A DNA stretch of 64,000 bases, taken from contig MOWL01000069.1 in the NCBI GenBank assembly GCA_002110485.1, positions 620,001 through 684,000 of the forward strand, in the 5' to 3' direction. Origin of the DNA: Emergomyces orientalis. Lineage: Eukaryota > Ascomycota > Eurotiomycetes > Onygenales > Ajellomycetaceae. The notes beneath the pieces are model-generated. The model was not told the DNA's origin. It did not search any database and worked only from the letters and a program-made list of their open reading frames with translations. This document shows, in pieces, positions 22,107 through 35,110 of the stretch; within the stretch, counting starts at the first letter, position 1; each line of letters starts with the position of its first letter. A program made the position numbers and the translations under genes.

Positions 22107-25023
22107 GATTGAACTCTCGTGCTGAAAAAATATGAATTAACTTTCCATATCCTAAAGAACGAACTGATAATGCGATTTCTCAGATCAGCGGTATACCGAA
22201 TGCTCTGTACGACAGCATTGAAAAAATGACAAGGCGGTCTGCAATCGGGCCCGTATTTATATTATGAGCACCCGGTCGGCATGTCATCACAAACCTTCAG
22301 GAATCAACGACCCGTGGGACGGGATGGATTTCTGAACCCATGATCAATGATATTCATGCACAGTAATTCACCTACTGCAAGAAATGATAGAAGCGGGTGG
22401 CAGCGGCAGGAGGGACTCCGCTTCCCTGGTAGCTTGGAGGGGGTGAAAACGGTATCAACACTGGATTCCCGTCAAATTCCATCGTTGGCAGACCCCGTTC
22501 CGTCACATGGCCCTCCCCTAGCACTATACACAACCGCCTCGTGAGTGAGCAACCTTCTCAAGCGACCAAGTTTGCATCCTTTGTCAGCATGTCCGTACCA
22601 TTCCGCGGAGTCTGAGACAAGGCGGACATGATAGAGACTAGAGTAAGGCGAGGGAAAGGGGAATGGGTGCAGGAGAGAGGAGGGAGTTGCCAGTGTCCAA
22701 CGAGATACACTCCGAGCATTTTTTTATCCCCTCCCGTTGGTTTGCGGTACCTTCTTACCATTTATCACTCTCTTGAAAAAGGTTCGAGCCATAAGCTTTC
22801 TACACAGAACTTGGAAAACGAACCAACCAATTCACTCATTGCCCCCTCGATCACCTGATGCTCCCACCTCACCCAAACCCCTTCCAAGCTTCAATCAAAC
22901 CGCAATTCTCGATCAGTCGAGAACTTCTCTCCCCCAGTGCCTGTTGTTGTTGTGTTTGGTCTGCTGTACTTCAAACCACAAGGGCGTGTTTGATGAAACT
23001 TGAAATCCAAATTTCATCCCCCATGGGTTTATTTTTTTTACCTTTTTTGTTAAATATTGGGGTGGCACCTCCTATCCAGACCACCCCAATCGTCACCATC
23101 AATGATACCGCCTCCCCGGTCATCTTCCAATCGTTTCACATCCTTAGAACAGCCGACGTTGAGAAAAAAAATTGAACTTAGAACTTCATGGATTTCCCTT
23201 TTCCAACCTGGAGGTAACAGAAGTAATCTCAATTTCACGCATATGCTTATCCTCGATAGTTGAAGTCTGGATAAGGAATGGAAGGGGAAGGTCTATAGGG
23301 GTTTTTTTTTGGGGGGGGTTTTTTTTTTTTGGACCTCCTTGGCCCCATAAGGATCCTTTCCTTTATTTTGACGAATAGCTTTCCCCACTACCTACCTACA
23401 CTTGTTTAGACACCCCAAATTTCGTTAATCTCTCACCAATTATCTCATTTCCCGCCCAGAAGCGATTGGCCCCGCCAAATAATTCGGAGAGAGCCTAGAA
23501 CGGGCGGGCACGGACATCTCTCCAATTAATAATGTTCCCAGCAAAGTAAATTCGCTTATCCCAAAGACGTGGGGAGCACTTAGGGAAGTAGGAGAATGAA
23601 GGAAAATACGCAGCATTTCTTCCTTTTGAATTATAGTGGCGAATTCCTTCACCTTTACCATTTCACTGCCATCAATCATCATGGTGTCATTGGAGTTGAT
23701 TTATTTCAATTGCATATGTTATTTCTTTTTCAACTAGATCGAAATATTTGACCAAAATCAAGGCCCTAAATGAAGCATTAAAAAGGTCCAGAACAAGGGA
23801 TAGATAGGTAAAAGAATTGGGGATGGAAATTCAGTTCGAGAGGCAGGGAGGAAACTAATCCCCACAAAGCCAACGAGGTTTCATATAGTGGACGACAGAT
23901 AAATCACTAACCCCCTCCTTCTCAAAACCAACCCCGCTGCCCTTTCCATATTCTACGATGTGGGACCGCGGTTCTGCGTATATTTTTGCTGTGGGTCCAG
24001 TAGTTCCCACCCCCCATCCATCTTTGCATAGGGAGATGCAATAGCCCATGGCAAAACTCGAGAGTGGTATAGCTCCGAAAGGTGGGGAAAGGAGGAAGAA
24101 AAAGAAAGGGACAACAGGAAAGCATAGCAAGAATCAAAAGCCAAACAATGCAGCAATGCGAAGATTTGAAAAGTAGACGGTGATCATCAGGATCAAAATG
24201 AAGACGAAGCAAAAGTACAGGGCACAAACAGAGCTGGAGGAACTGGAGTGAGAAAAAAAAGAGAAAAAAAAAGGACATCATTGTACGGATCAACAAAAAG
24301 GAATGGTGTAAATATCAAAAGTCATGTAATATCATTTGCTCGTGATCACGGAGGCTCCGTAAAAGATGTCATAAAAGCAATATAGAATTTTCGTGATCCT
24401 CATCGTCATCGTCGTCGTTTGTTTCTTTTTCTTCCTTTCTTTCTTTCGTCTTTTTTCACAAGCAAAAAAGTCAAATACTATGCAGATAAAATATAAGTGA
24501 AAAGTCGAAATAGAAGTAGAGAATAATATCAAAAATATAAATAAACGGTATATATCACTTAAGAAAAAGGGATATCTGGTTCAAACATCACAAAAGGTAA
24601 GTTAAAAACAAAACAAAAAAATATAATCTCACAAAATACCGCAAACACAAGAGGGAAATAAAGATCATGATAAATAAAGGAAAACAATTCGCAGCAAAAT
24701 AAAAGGAAAATAGTGGTAGTTAAAGGAGCGTAAGGTCCAGCCAAAGGGATTCATGTGGAGCCGTGCTGAGCGTGGTTGTGTGTCATTTGTCTCGTTGGTT
24801 CATGGAACATATTTCTCATACCAGTCGTAGCCAATGATTCATATTTCTTTCGTAAATTGTCACTTATTTCCCGCGCTCGCTTGGGTGGAAGGCCGTAAAA
24901 CAGAAAAACAGATTATTTCATCAGACAAATGGGGTCGTCGTTCGTTAAAAGAGGCACCTAAGAGGATATTGATAGCCTGTCCTGGGATGTATGAGACCTC
25001 GGAGGTAGGGAGGCATGCCATTT
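22107..25023. other. 2.9 kb intergenic, no gene seen
   Basis: This gap separates the small secreted-protein gene from the 3' end of the Zn2Cys6 factor. It has T/G homopolymer runs (about 23,300-23,330) and A-rich sequence from 24,240 to 24,700. Open frames are short and carry no recognisable motif. Confidence 0.5.
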
Positions 25024-27613
25024 CTAGTTCGCGCGAATAACGAGTCTTGACACAAATTTATTCGATAAACAGTCAAAATCGTTACGGTCAAAGGTCGACT
25101 TGCTGCGAGTTCGAAGATAGGATTCTGCGAGATTTACTCCATTAGAATTTTTTTATTTTTACGTATATGGGTAAGGGTGGACATGCTGGAAGCTTTTTTA
25201 GAACTTACCGTGTTGGGTAACATGTTGGCGAACCTCCGTCATAGTATCACAAACATCGACATTCGATCCGAGGAGGTGATGGTGCTTGTGGGAATCCCAC
25301 TCGGTAAATGCTGGCAGTTTCTGAGAAATTGCCTGGAAGAGGCCGACGATAACACCGACGGGAGTGGTTTCCATATCAGTGCAGAATTTGTCGACGGCCG
25401 CAGCGTCCTTATTTTCTCAGGTTAGTAAAGCAGTCCGAACGAAAATAAAATGAAAAAGCGTCAGCTTACAGGAACACGATAGTGGCAGTCAAACTGCATC
25501 TCCTCCCACACTGCAAGCAATATGGAGGCGAGGAGGAAGATAGTTGGCCAGTTCTTAAGCTTGTCGCCACTGTAGACACTAGAGTAAAGAGCCGATAGTT
25601 CCTCGAGTACGTCCTTTTGCAACTCGCGCCACATAGTAGCCAAACCGCACTTGATCTGGAAATTTATCATGACTGGCGCCATGATTTTTCCATTGTATCT
25701 CGAGGTCTCATCGTCGACCTTACCAGTAAACTCCTCAAGCTCACCCACACCTTCGACCATCGTAACATGCAGCGTAAGGTTGTAGGCTAAGATGAGTTTA
25801 AGTGCTTTCCGAATAACTGGAAGTTTAGTTCGGCAGTAATACCGGAACGTACTCTTCAGCATCTGGGTCAAGAATGGAGTACCGGTGAAGTAATCATCTA
25901 CAAAGTTTTCGAAGCTCCCGTCACTGTCGATATGCTTGTCAAGATAATCCGAAAGCATTGCGGGCGTAATCCCTTCCATCCCAGCGGATAATTTCGCGGT
26001 AGCAAGCTCGAAATGGTTCGGATCGCGCTGCATGGATTCTACCCAATCAACGTTGAAGCATTCTTCATCTCGAACGTAAACTTCCCGAGCGGTGACGGGA
26101 AGGACTTGACCATATCCATGGGTGATGAAGAGGATTTTCTCAACATCAGAGAAACCTTTGATGTTCCCAACTGAGAAGCCTAGAGTAACATGGCGTTCAT
26201 AATCGGCTTTCCAATCTTTCATGAAGTAGCCAATTTCTTTGATGTCTATGCGAGTGCAAGGAACTTGCCAAAGCCTAGCATGTGATGGCTGACAACCCGC
26301 ACACGGCTCTCCTTTGTCGCACTATATACGGTGTTAGATATTTGAAACAAGTATGAAAGAAAGAAAGAAGGAAGGAGCGTGGAGCGTGGGATGTGTTATT
26401 AACATACAGTCTTCTTGAGAAACTTGCATCGCAGACATGCTCTCAGCTTACGTATTTCACTGGCTTGTTTCCGCTGGTCTGGCTTAAGCGGGCCCTTTCT
26501 TTTTCCCACACGTTTCTCAGTTTCGGGTTTTCCAGACTGGGATTGCTTTCGCACTTTGGTTTCTGAGGTCTTTGCCGCGATGGGGCTCTTGCGGGATGGT
26601 TTTCTACTTGGTGGAGAAGTTGACGCCGTCGGGGATCTGGAAGGCGACGAAGATTTCTTGACTGGAATGGGCCTGACGATTGCAACGGGGCTCACAGCAA
26701 CTGGGGAAGACGACCCATGAGAGGTCTGGTCACATGACACTCTACGATTGATGGCGTTGTACTCCGCCTCGAGATTCGATTCTGAACTTGGGGAATTTAT
26801 CGGGTGGGAAAAGTCAGTGAAACTGCCAAAGGAGTTTCTCGGGTTGTGTGGATCCAAATCGGAATATGACGACTCAGACAGGCTTCTATCATGTAAGGTT
26901 TCGTTTGGGTTGATGAAATTGCCAGGCTCGTGGTAGGGAGAGTCCAGGGACCTGCGATTCTCGATGGTTGTCCAGCCATTATCGCTGCTCGAGCTGGTCA
27001 AGGAGCGTACTTCCAAATACGTGTCTGTTGGAGAACTACTGCCCTGAATACTCTGGGAAGTGTATGATACGTCGGGAAGGCCATCCATAGTCGGAAAGGA
27101 CATGAGATCCGCGTGGAAATCCTGGAAGGTGAAAGGTATCATATCGACTGGCGGCGCAGAGAGGGAGAGGTGATAGGACCCGTCCAGCAGGCTTGGGTCC
27201 AGCTGAGCTTGAGTAGCAGCTGGCATAAGATCGATTGGTGAAGCCTGAAGCGGAATAGAGTAGCTGGAAGTGAATTGGGGAGCGGACGAGGTCTCAGCTT
27301 GCGAATACGGGAGGTGGTGGGGTTGTATATTTTGAAATTCCCAGTCGCTAATGAGATCGTGGTCGTGCGCTACAGTGGTGTCGAAGTTGTGACCGCTGGT
27401 TTGTAAGGGTGAGATATCTCTCCTACCATCGGAGCGGTGGTGCTGATGGTGGTGCTGTTGGTGCGGGTGCTGCTGATGCTGATGGTGGTGGTGTTGGTGG
27501 TGCTGGGTCGGACGATGGTCCACCGCCACGGACCAAGTAGGGGCAGACATGTAGCCTCGAGAATCGTAATCGAGGCTGACGATGCCATCGTTGGTCAGAT
27601 CTACATCTCCCAT
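25024..27613 (-). CDS. Zn(II)2Cys6 transcription factor
   Basis: Four exons, 26408-27613, 25470-26321, 25209-25407 and 25024-25124, give 785 residues; introns are 86, 62 and 84 bp, the second with a perfect TACTAAC branch site. The ATG at 27613 is chosen because the frame upstream of it has only a GTG start. The N-terminal ~390 residues are low in complexity, with a His/Gln-rich run (about 34-60) and many Ser/Pro, as in an activation or regulatory region. A basic stretch (KRKGPLKPDQRKQ) precedes the zinc cluster. The six cysteines at 393, 396, 403, 409, 412 and 424 have the spacing CX2CX6CX5CX2CX11C; the first intron splits the cluster between the second and third cysteines. The C-terminal ~360 residues look globular. 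The cluster sits mid-protein, which is unusual since most members carry it near the N-terminus. Targets cannot be inferred. Confidence 0.88.
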
Positions 27614-27780
27614 TGTCGTCGTCGTCGTAGCATGGGATATATGGGGAGGCGGAGAAATTCTATAGTTTCTTCCCACAGAGGGCCTACTTGATTATTGCAG
27701 AAAAAGTAATGAGTGTAGCGGAGAGAAGAGGAGGGGAGATATTGTGTCGAGAGAGATGGATAGAGAGATACTTGGAGAGA

Positions 27781-27813
27781 GGATGTGAGGATGTGAGGAT
27801 GTGAGGATGTGAG
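27781..27813. repeat. (GGATGTGA)4 minisatellite
   Basis: Four tandem 8-mers lie about 170 bp upstream of the transcription factor start codon, probably in its 5' leader or promoter. Confidence 0.85.
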
Positions 27814-30800
27814 TGGTGAGGAGAGGAATGGTTGTTGAACCAGGGCGGGCGAGTAAGTGGTCGTTGGTCGTTGAGCGGGTGCGGCATGGCTGGGGCCGTG
27901 TGCTTTACAGGTGCGGTGCCGGACTGTGCTAGAGTAATGGGTGAATTGTGGTTGAATGTGGGGAGCCAAAGCAGCGGTGAGCCAGCCCCGGCGCTGGTTG
28001 GGCAGTGTCCGCCGGAGCTTGGGCCGTGGCTGCAGCGCCCAGTCCCAGTCCCAGTCCCAAACTCCTCGTCCACCGCCTGCTGCTCTTGGGCCCACGCCAT
28101 TCCCCAGGCCTGCAGCTGCATGGTGCTCTACCCTCGTCGTACTCTCATCGTACCCTCCAGCCAGTTCTCTGCTACAAGGTACGGCTTTTACATCTAAATC
28201 TCCCTCGACTACCGGTCTGGGCAGCCACGAGTCTCTGTACACGCGGCCAACTTCATATTCCCACGGCACTTTTAGTCGAGAACGAGGCTGGGGCAGGAAC
28301 TGGGGCTAGCACGGGAATAACCGTGACAGCACCAGACTATGTTCATTCGACGCAACTCTGCCCTAAGCCTGCCTACAGACAGGCCCTTCAACGAGGTTAA
28401 TTGCCACTGGACTGTTGCGTATCGCCAGGGTCAAGTTCGGTCCATCGCCGGAATCAGCAGTGGTCCACTCCCGCCAGCACAGATCACGAGTATCAAAACC
28501 CACATCATCAGCACCATCCGGATCTAGTGATTGGGTTTTTGCTTTTTTTGGACTTCCTCTCTTTTTTTGTATGGTTTATTTGGCAGCTATTATTGTGGAT
28601 AGCCCGCTAGCTACTCCTTCAACTCGACTAAATCTTCCCTGTGACCACCAGCCTCACTCACCTTCTCAAGATTTGGTTTCCAAGAAAGTTGAGGTGCCAA
28701 AAAAGTTCCAAAAATATAAACGCTCAAAAAATCGAGTTAGGTAAACAAATAAAAATGATGATTCCGTGGATCGAGCCCGCTTAAAAATTTAAAATTTAAA
28801 ATTTAAAAAAAGGTTCTGTCATCACCAGATATGGTCCCGCGGTTCGATCAGAGTTGGCATCCATCAATTTTCAAACGGGAGGCTTCGAGCTGCAATATCC
28901 TGGGAGCATGACATTGTTGAGAGCCCTGTATGAAATTCGTGATAATTATGTACAGTGGTTACCTGATGATCTATCTATCAGACACTGAAAAGAGCTTTAA
29001 AAAGAGTTCAAAAAAGCATATTTTTTCTTTCTCGCCTCTGCTTCCTCGCAATATTGGGATATAAAATTAGGTATAAAAAAGAAGCCCATTTTCTGTGAAA
29101 CCACCCAAGCAATGTCCCGGAATATTAGTTGAATGGTTTTATTTGCCCTGTCACATCATGTAATCTCTCCTGTTTTTGTTACGCAGATAATGTACTCAGT
29201 TGTGTACGCTGCTTGGTTGGGGAGTGGAGGTGTTGCATTGCGAATAAATGCTGTTATCAATCAGACGAATAGACGAATATTTGCCCAATTTCGTCTTTTC
29301 TTTTCTGCACTCAATTCATGCCCTTTACGTATGTATTTCCCATATCTGAATGTTTTGATCAATTCCCAATGTTCATAATCAGCCAAAACAGAAATAGATA
29401 TCAAAAAAATACAGAAAAAAAAGAGTTCAACTGAGATCTGGCGTTGAGAAGTCGAGAAGCCTCGTCGAAAAAAGGGTGCCGCATCGAGTAAAAAGGGCAA
29501 TGGTTAATGGCACAAACCCGCCACTGCACAAAGAAGACAACCAGAAATCCACTTCGTTTTACTCGAGTTATAAACTTATTTAAAAAATATAAAAAACCCG
29601 GATTGCGAAACCAAATTACTCAGCCAGATGTTTCCGAACCGTTCATAGATATTACCTTCCACATGGCAGATGTCCTGCGAATCACAAAAAATATACAGGT
29701 CTCTAAATATATATGTATAGAAATTCACCATGGAAATTTTCCAGGACAAGGAACCATTCAATCTTGGATCTTCAAACTAACCACACAGCCCACAACCAGC
29801 TGAAGTCATCACTTCTTCCTCCTGCATCAGCACTGTGTGAGACGGCGGGTGATGGGCATGGGCAACAACATGGGCAAAACGATGTACAAGATGGAGATCT
29901 TCCTTAAAACTAACTTATTAGTCCGCACAAGGATCAAGATAATAAGCAACCCTATCCCCTGCCGGTAAAATACGCGAAACTAACATGCACACCTCCCACA
30001 CAGCATAGAAAGTCGGACAAGCGAACAGGCAAAAAGCAGTTAACTAAAGAAAACTAACTCGACTGAGCTTAGAGGAGGTTGGTTAGTGCAGACTTGTTTT
30101 TGATGCGTTGTCAACAGGCCGTCTCCCGTTCCTGAACGGGAAAAAAAGAAGAAAAAGCCCTAGGCGGGGAGGAGAGAAAGTTGTAGGTCGGTCCCTGTCC
30201 TTGTCCGTCGCACAACCAACCGTCACATTTTTAATGATTATTGTCGCCGTCTTACAACTCGCGCATCACTAAGCAGAGGCGCGGCGAGCACTTTTTCTCT
30301 CCCTTCTCTGCCTCCCAACCCCCTCAAGGTCTTTGGTCTTTAGATAATATTGCGCTAACGAAGCTAGTCTTCTGAATTCATATTCTGAACACACAGTATG
30401 TAGCAGTTTATGGGAAGTGAATGACAAACAGGACTTCATAAATACCCATATTTCTGAGTCTGCCCCTCGCTATGGAGGAAACTTTGGTTCAATTCCCTTT
30501 TAACTACTCCGTACCGCCGGTTCAGTTTCAAACTGAGTTAGCGCTCAGTGCGTGATTCTGCACCTGATAAGCAACAGGGATGGACAGCCACAAGCGAGGG
30601 GCTGCTGCGAAGTCACAGTGGGTGTTGTCTCCTTTCTCGTACTGATGAATGGACTGGGATCTTGAACAGTGTGTTGAGACTGGGCGGGGGCCAACCTTGG
30701 AACCCTCCAATGCTCTAACCATCACGTGGAAAAAAAACTGGGCATTTTCCAAATCTGATGCCATTTCGTTACTCACTCTCGGCGATGCTGAGATCTCACA

Positions 30801-31817
30801 ATTCAACGCCGCACTGACAAGACAACGCGGGGTTGGTGGCGGGGCAGCAGATACGAGATCCGCACGCCAAGCAGTGTCTGCTTGCCTCTGTTTGCTTGCC
30901 GGTTGGTCAATTGTCACTTTTCCCACTCTCCACAGCCTGTTTCTAGTTCGTCAAGAGCTTTCTATCCTGAGCAGGTCGATCCAGGTTTTCCCTGTCTCTC
31001 GATCCCACGCGGCTGGCGTAAGTTGTTTGATCATGGGCTTGCCAGCAATTGCTGCCACGGCTGAAACTCATGCCAGTGCTCGTTGCTTGCCAGACAAAAA
31101 TTAAATCAAGGTTCTCCTTATGCACATAGATTGTAACAAGCTTATGGTCATGAGCAAGTTACCATGTTCTTTATGCAGCCACATACATACAATACAAACC
31201 AAACCGTGGGTGATTGATTCATTATTACATGCACCCGTGTCGAGTATTTTTCACCCAGTCGCGCACATTATCGTTTCGCTATTCTATGTATCGCGGGGAT
31301 AATATCTCAATCTGGCCTTATCACTCATTTTATACAAAGCTAAAATCCAAGTACGTGTGATCCATGGCATTTTCTTGGAGGCCTCGATAGCTAGTTACCT
31401 TAAAAAACCCTTCTAGCCTAATTGGAGTCAAGCCAACTTTCAAGCATGGCATTCTGAGGTACAGGATTCTCTACCATGGTCGACTCTTTCTATTTTCTTC
31501 TTTTTAACTTTTCTTTTTCATCACCGTTTCCACAATCGCCTATTATTATTTTCCTTTTGACAGTGGAAATACTCCCCTTGATACCCAATTTTTCCTGACC
31601 GCTCACTATTCACCCGTTATTTGGTAACCCACCAAATCTGCTGTCCAGAAATGGAAACTTTGGTACCTACCTAGGTAGCGACAGGCATTGCCGAAAGCGG
31701 AAATATGCACTTTGCCAAACGCGGTAGTGTATTTCTCGTTCTCTTCAAAGGAATTATGTTTATGTTTCAATGATTGTATTACCATTGACTGCACCCGTTT
31801 ATGCCCCGAGGTCAACT

Positions 31818-31846
31818 GTCTCTCTCTCTCTCTCTCTCTCTCTCTG
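31818..31846. repeat. (CT)n dinucleotide repeat
   Basis: A run of about 14 CT units followed by a T-run, in the large intergenic region. Confidence 0.85.
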
Positions 31847-32329
31847 GCCTTTTTTTTTTTTGTTTTGGGTTAATTCACCTTTCTCTGCCCCTTTTCCCCC
31901 CAAACCGCATTCATATTACCCTTCATGTATCACATATCCACCTAGCAAGTATAGTTCCGGATGCACAATACAATGTGCCACTACATCATTATATTGATCC
32001 AGCAGAACAAAAAGGAATTCACGCCGTTCGATATCCCCAGAGCGGACATCCCAGTGCACTCGCCAAGCCAAATCAATGAACCTTGCCAGTGCGTTCTAAT
32101 TGGATGGATAAAAGGTTTCCAGGGAATAAAGCAAATCTGAGGGGTTGGTGCTGTCAAAATAAGGTTAAAAAGAGTGCCACTCGCGTCAAAGAGGGAATAA
32201 AATGGCGGAGGAATAATTTTCTTTTTTGAGACGTATATAATATGCAGGAAATGTGTGCTCCACCCCCGCGGGTGAGACAGCGTCGAATATATGCGCTGTA
32301 AAGGGCTATTCTACGTCTGAAATGGGAAG

Positions 32330-32357
32330 TTTCTTTCTTTCTTTCTTTCTTTCTTTC
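32330..32357. repeat. (TTTC)n tetranucleotide repeat
   Basis: About seven TTTC units in tandem in the large intergenic region; no gene overlaps. Confidence 0.85.
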
Positions 32358-35110
32358 AGTTTGTCCCGGTGGCAGGTGGAAAATTTGGGTTTGAGCGTGA
32401 TGGTGAGAGGGGAGGAGATTGCAATGGGTTAGGGTGGCTGGGCTAGCTCCTCTCATGATGGGGTTTTTTTTATCCCTTCGGTTTTTCCCTTTCATTTTCC
32501 TTTTCCTTTCCACCTAGATAATTTTCCACTTACAATGATACCGCAAGGAGAGTCACGTTCGGAGCCCACTCTATCGGCTGATTTGGTCGATTAGGCAATG
32601 AGCACAACCAGAAGCGGGAAAGGGATAAAGTCCTAGCGATCAGGGGATTCATGGATATGTCTTTCTACTGTATTCCATCGGGACCTATTTTGGAATAACC
32701 CCTTCTCCGCTGCGACATAGCAGATACGCGGCGAAGGGACCGGATGGGAAAGCTGGACAACTATGGAGACCCAGCTGGCAGGTTAATTAGAAGCGGTCAA
32801 GAACCCTCTACTGTTCTTCCTTAAGCACACCATCCATCCATCAACAGAGAGGTGAAGGAAAATTCAACATTGCCGATTTTTATTTATTTAATTATTTTTG
32901 CTTTCCAAAACGCCCAATGACCCACTCTTTTGCATAGTTGCAGAAATTGATTTATTTTCGGTCCAGATCCCCTGGTCCAGTAGATATAACCCTATCCTGA
33001 CAGACTGACAAGTGAGAATAGTTTCTTTCTTTTCTAGAAGTCTCTCTGTCTGTTTTCGCTCATATATCGCCTGGCTGGGAAGACACCGCTCCCCGAATTT
33101 TACGAGGGGGCCATACAGCATACTGTGAAGCCCTGTTTCGTGAAACCCTTTTCCTCACTCCGTTCACCGATTCTCCTTGTGAAATTAGATTCGTTCCGTC
33201 AAAGTGGAAAGATTGGGGTTAGAGACTGATGCGACTGAAAATGGAGTTGGAAAGGGATTATAAGTGCAATATCGATGAGGCATGGTACAGCTTGGTCTGG
33301 CCTGGCCTTGCATGATATTGCATGCCATGCGCTGAGCTCTAAGGGAGCCCTCTATTGATCGAAAATGTTTGAGGAATTGGTGGCTGACATTCTTGGCCCG
33401 TATCGTCTCTCTCCCTCAAGCGGAGACCATGACCTTTGGTCGAAGAAATGGAGGCATACTTGTCCGCTGATAAATCGTTCAAATTCTTGCAGCGGCTTTT
33501 GGCGATTCCGGGGATGATATGTCAAAAGAGCTTTGTGAGCTTCCACTAGCATTTCTTTGTGTGTTGGACATTTCGTCTTCTGGAAACCATTTCTTGACCA
33601 TATCTAGGTATCTACCGGCCCATAGGCTAGTCGTCCATGCTTTTCGTACGAACGCAACTGCCGGAGAAGTGTGGCCCTCTCTCACATATCACACACTTCT
33701 TTCCAATGAACTTTGCAGCTCTCCTTCTTGTTCCTTTTCCTTTTCCTCTTTTGCTTTAGCTGATAAAATCCAATACAAGTGTTTCTAATTCTGGAACGGA
33801 CGCAGCACTCGGGGAGCATAATATACCCCGATCGATCGGTTTTGGCCATCGATATTATTGAAGCATCTGGGTGATGTCTTTCCCCCCATCACACGTCGTT
33901 TATGTATGAGTAGAAAATACCACTCGCATTGTTTCTTGACACCCATAGTGACACTCGTGCGCGAGAGGTCTGTCTGTGCTATATTATGCAATGTAAACAC
34001 TCATTTATCCACTTCGAACCAGCTACCGCCCTGGTAGATTCAGGGTTGCTACGGCCATGAGGTCTAACAACGTATGACAGAACGTGTCGAAAGCTCGTAG
34101 ATACCACCGGAATTTTGATGGAAGGAGAGATTGAGTATTTTATTCAGCGTTATCAAATATCTGCCCGTTTGGCAAAGGGATGTGCCTATTATCCTCCCGT
34201 CCTGTCGTCAGTTGGCCAGGAAGTTGAAACATCTCTTGAAATAAGGTCTTCACGGAAGAATTTATTGTGGGGAAGAGCACGGGTGAATCAATAGCTGTAG
34301 AAGGTATAGAACGTAATCAAAATTGAGGAGACTTAGCTCATCCTCTGTTAGTTTTGTTTCTAAAGATAAAATATAAAATCTTGCAATTGCTAAACAGGCT
34401 GGGTATGTTTTTGACAATGTGGCGATAGCTTCTTGTTGTGAGTCCTTACAGACAGAAAGTATGAAGGAAATAAATGTTGGAAAATAGTATGGATACTCCA
34501 TAGGTTTTATAGAAATTTAAACTAAGATTTTATCTTTTCATTGACGGTCATAGGTCAGCTGTGGTTAAAATAATGAGGTGTGATATTCGGAATTGGTGTG
34601 GTGGAGGGCGAACTTTTGGTGAGGGGGAGCCGCGGATCAAGCTTTTCTGCGACGAGACAAACAATGGCGAACAAAATTCTTCCCAAACAAAGGAACTATC
34701 AAAGCACAATACGAAAAATAGGGCCTCAATATAACCACAAATCGAAGAGGGGTCCATTGACGCATATATAGCAGCATAAACAAAACATAATACATGGAGG
34801 CTCGGATGTACGCAAGAAGGTCATGAGAAGAGGGAAATATCAGCGCCGAGTCCGCTTCCGAACAGCCACTTCATATAACAAAGAATCCGCCCCAAGAGCA
34901 ACATCATCATCAACATCACACGCCCACCCCGGAACAGCCACACGCAGGTTGCATAACAGTAGCAGCACTCCTAGCAACTTACAGCAGCGACACAAGCAAC
35001 AGCAGTTGAAAACCGATTCATCCCCCCACACTACTGCTGCTGTTGGGGAACCTTCATCAACCTCAGCAGTGTATACTCGTCCTGACAAGAAGAGCAAAAA
35101 AGAGAAGAGT

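Larger units (their letters stand above)
27614..35110. other. 7.5 kb intergenic between divergent genes
   Basis: This stretch separates the transcription factor (minus) from the farnesyltransferase gene (plus), so it holds both promoters. Low-complexity tracts occur at 27,781-27,813, 28,785-28,807, 31,818-31,846 and 32,330-32,357. The frame at 34,823-35,110 could extend the farnesyltransferase N-terminus by 96 residues. No tRNA, CDS or mobile element was recognised. Confidence 0.45.

Noticed and set aside
30690..30740. tRNA-like GTTAGAGC segment on the minus strand
   Set aside because: No matching acceptor stem and no GGTTCGA T-arm could be found, so no tRNA is called.
30649..31104. 151-codon plus frame in the large intergenic gap
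   Set aside because: There are overlapping frames on both strands, no domain, and no splice-linked neighbour.
34823..35110. 96-residue N-terminal extension of the farnesyltransferase beta subunit
   Set aside because: The ATG at 35111 puts the zinc ligands at family positions and the upstream part is low in complexity; it stays possible but is not used.
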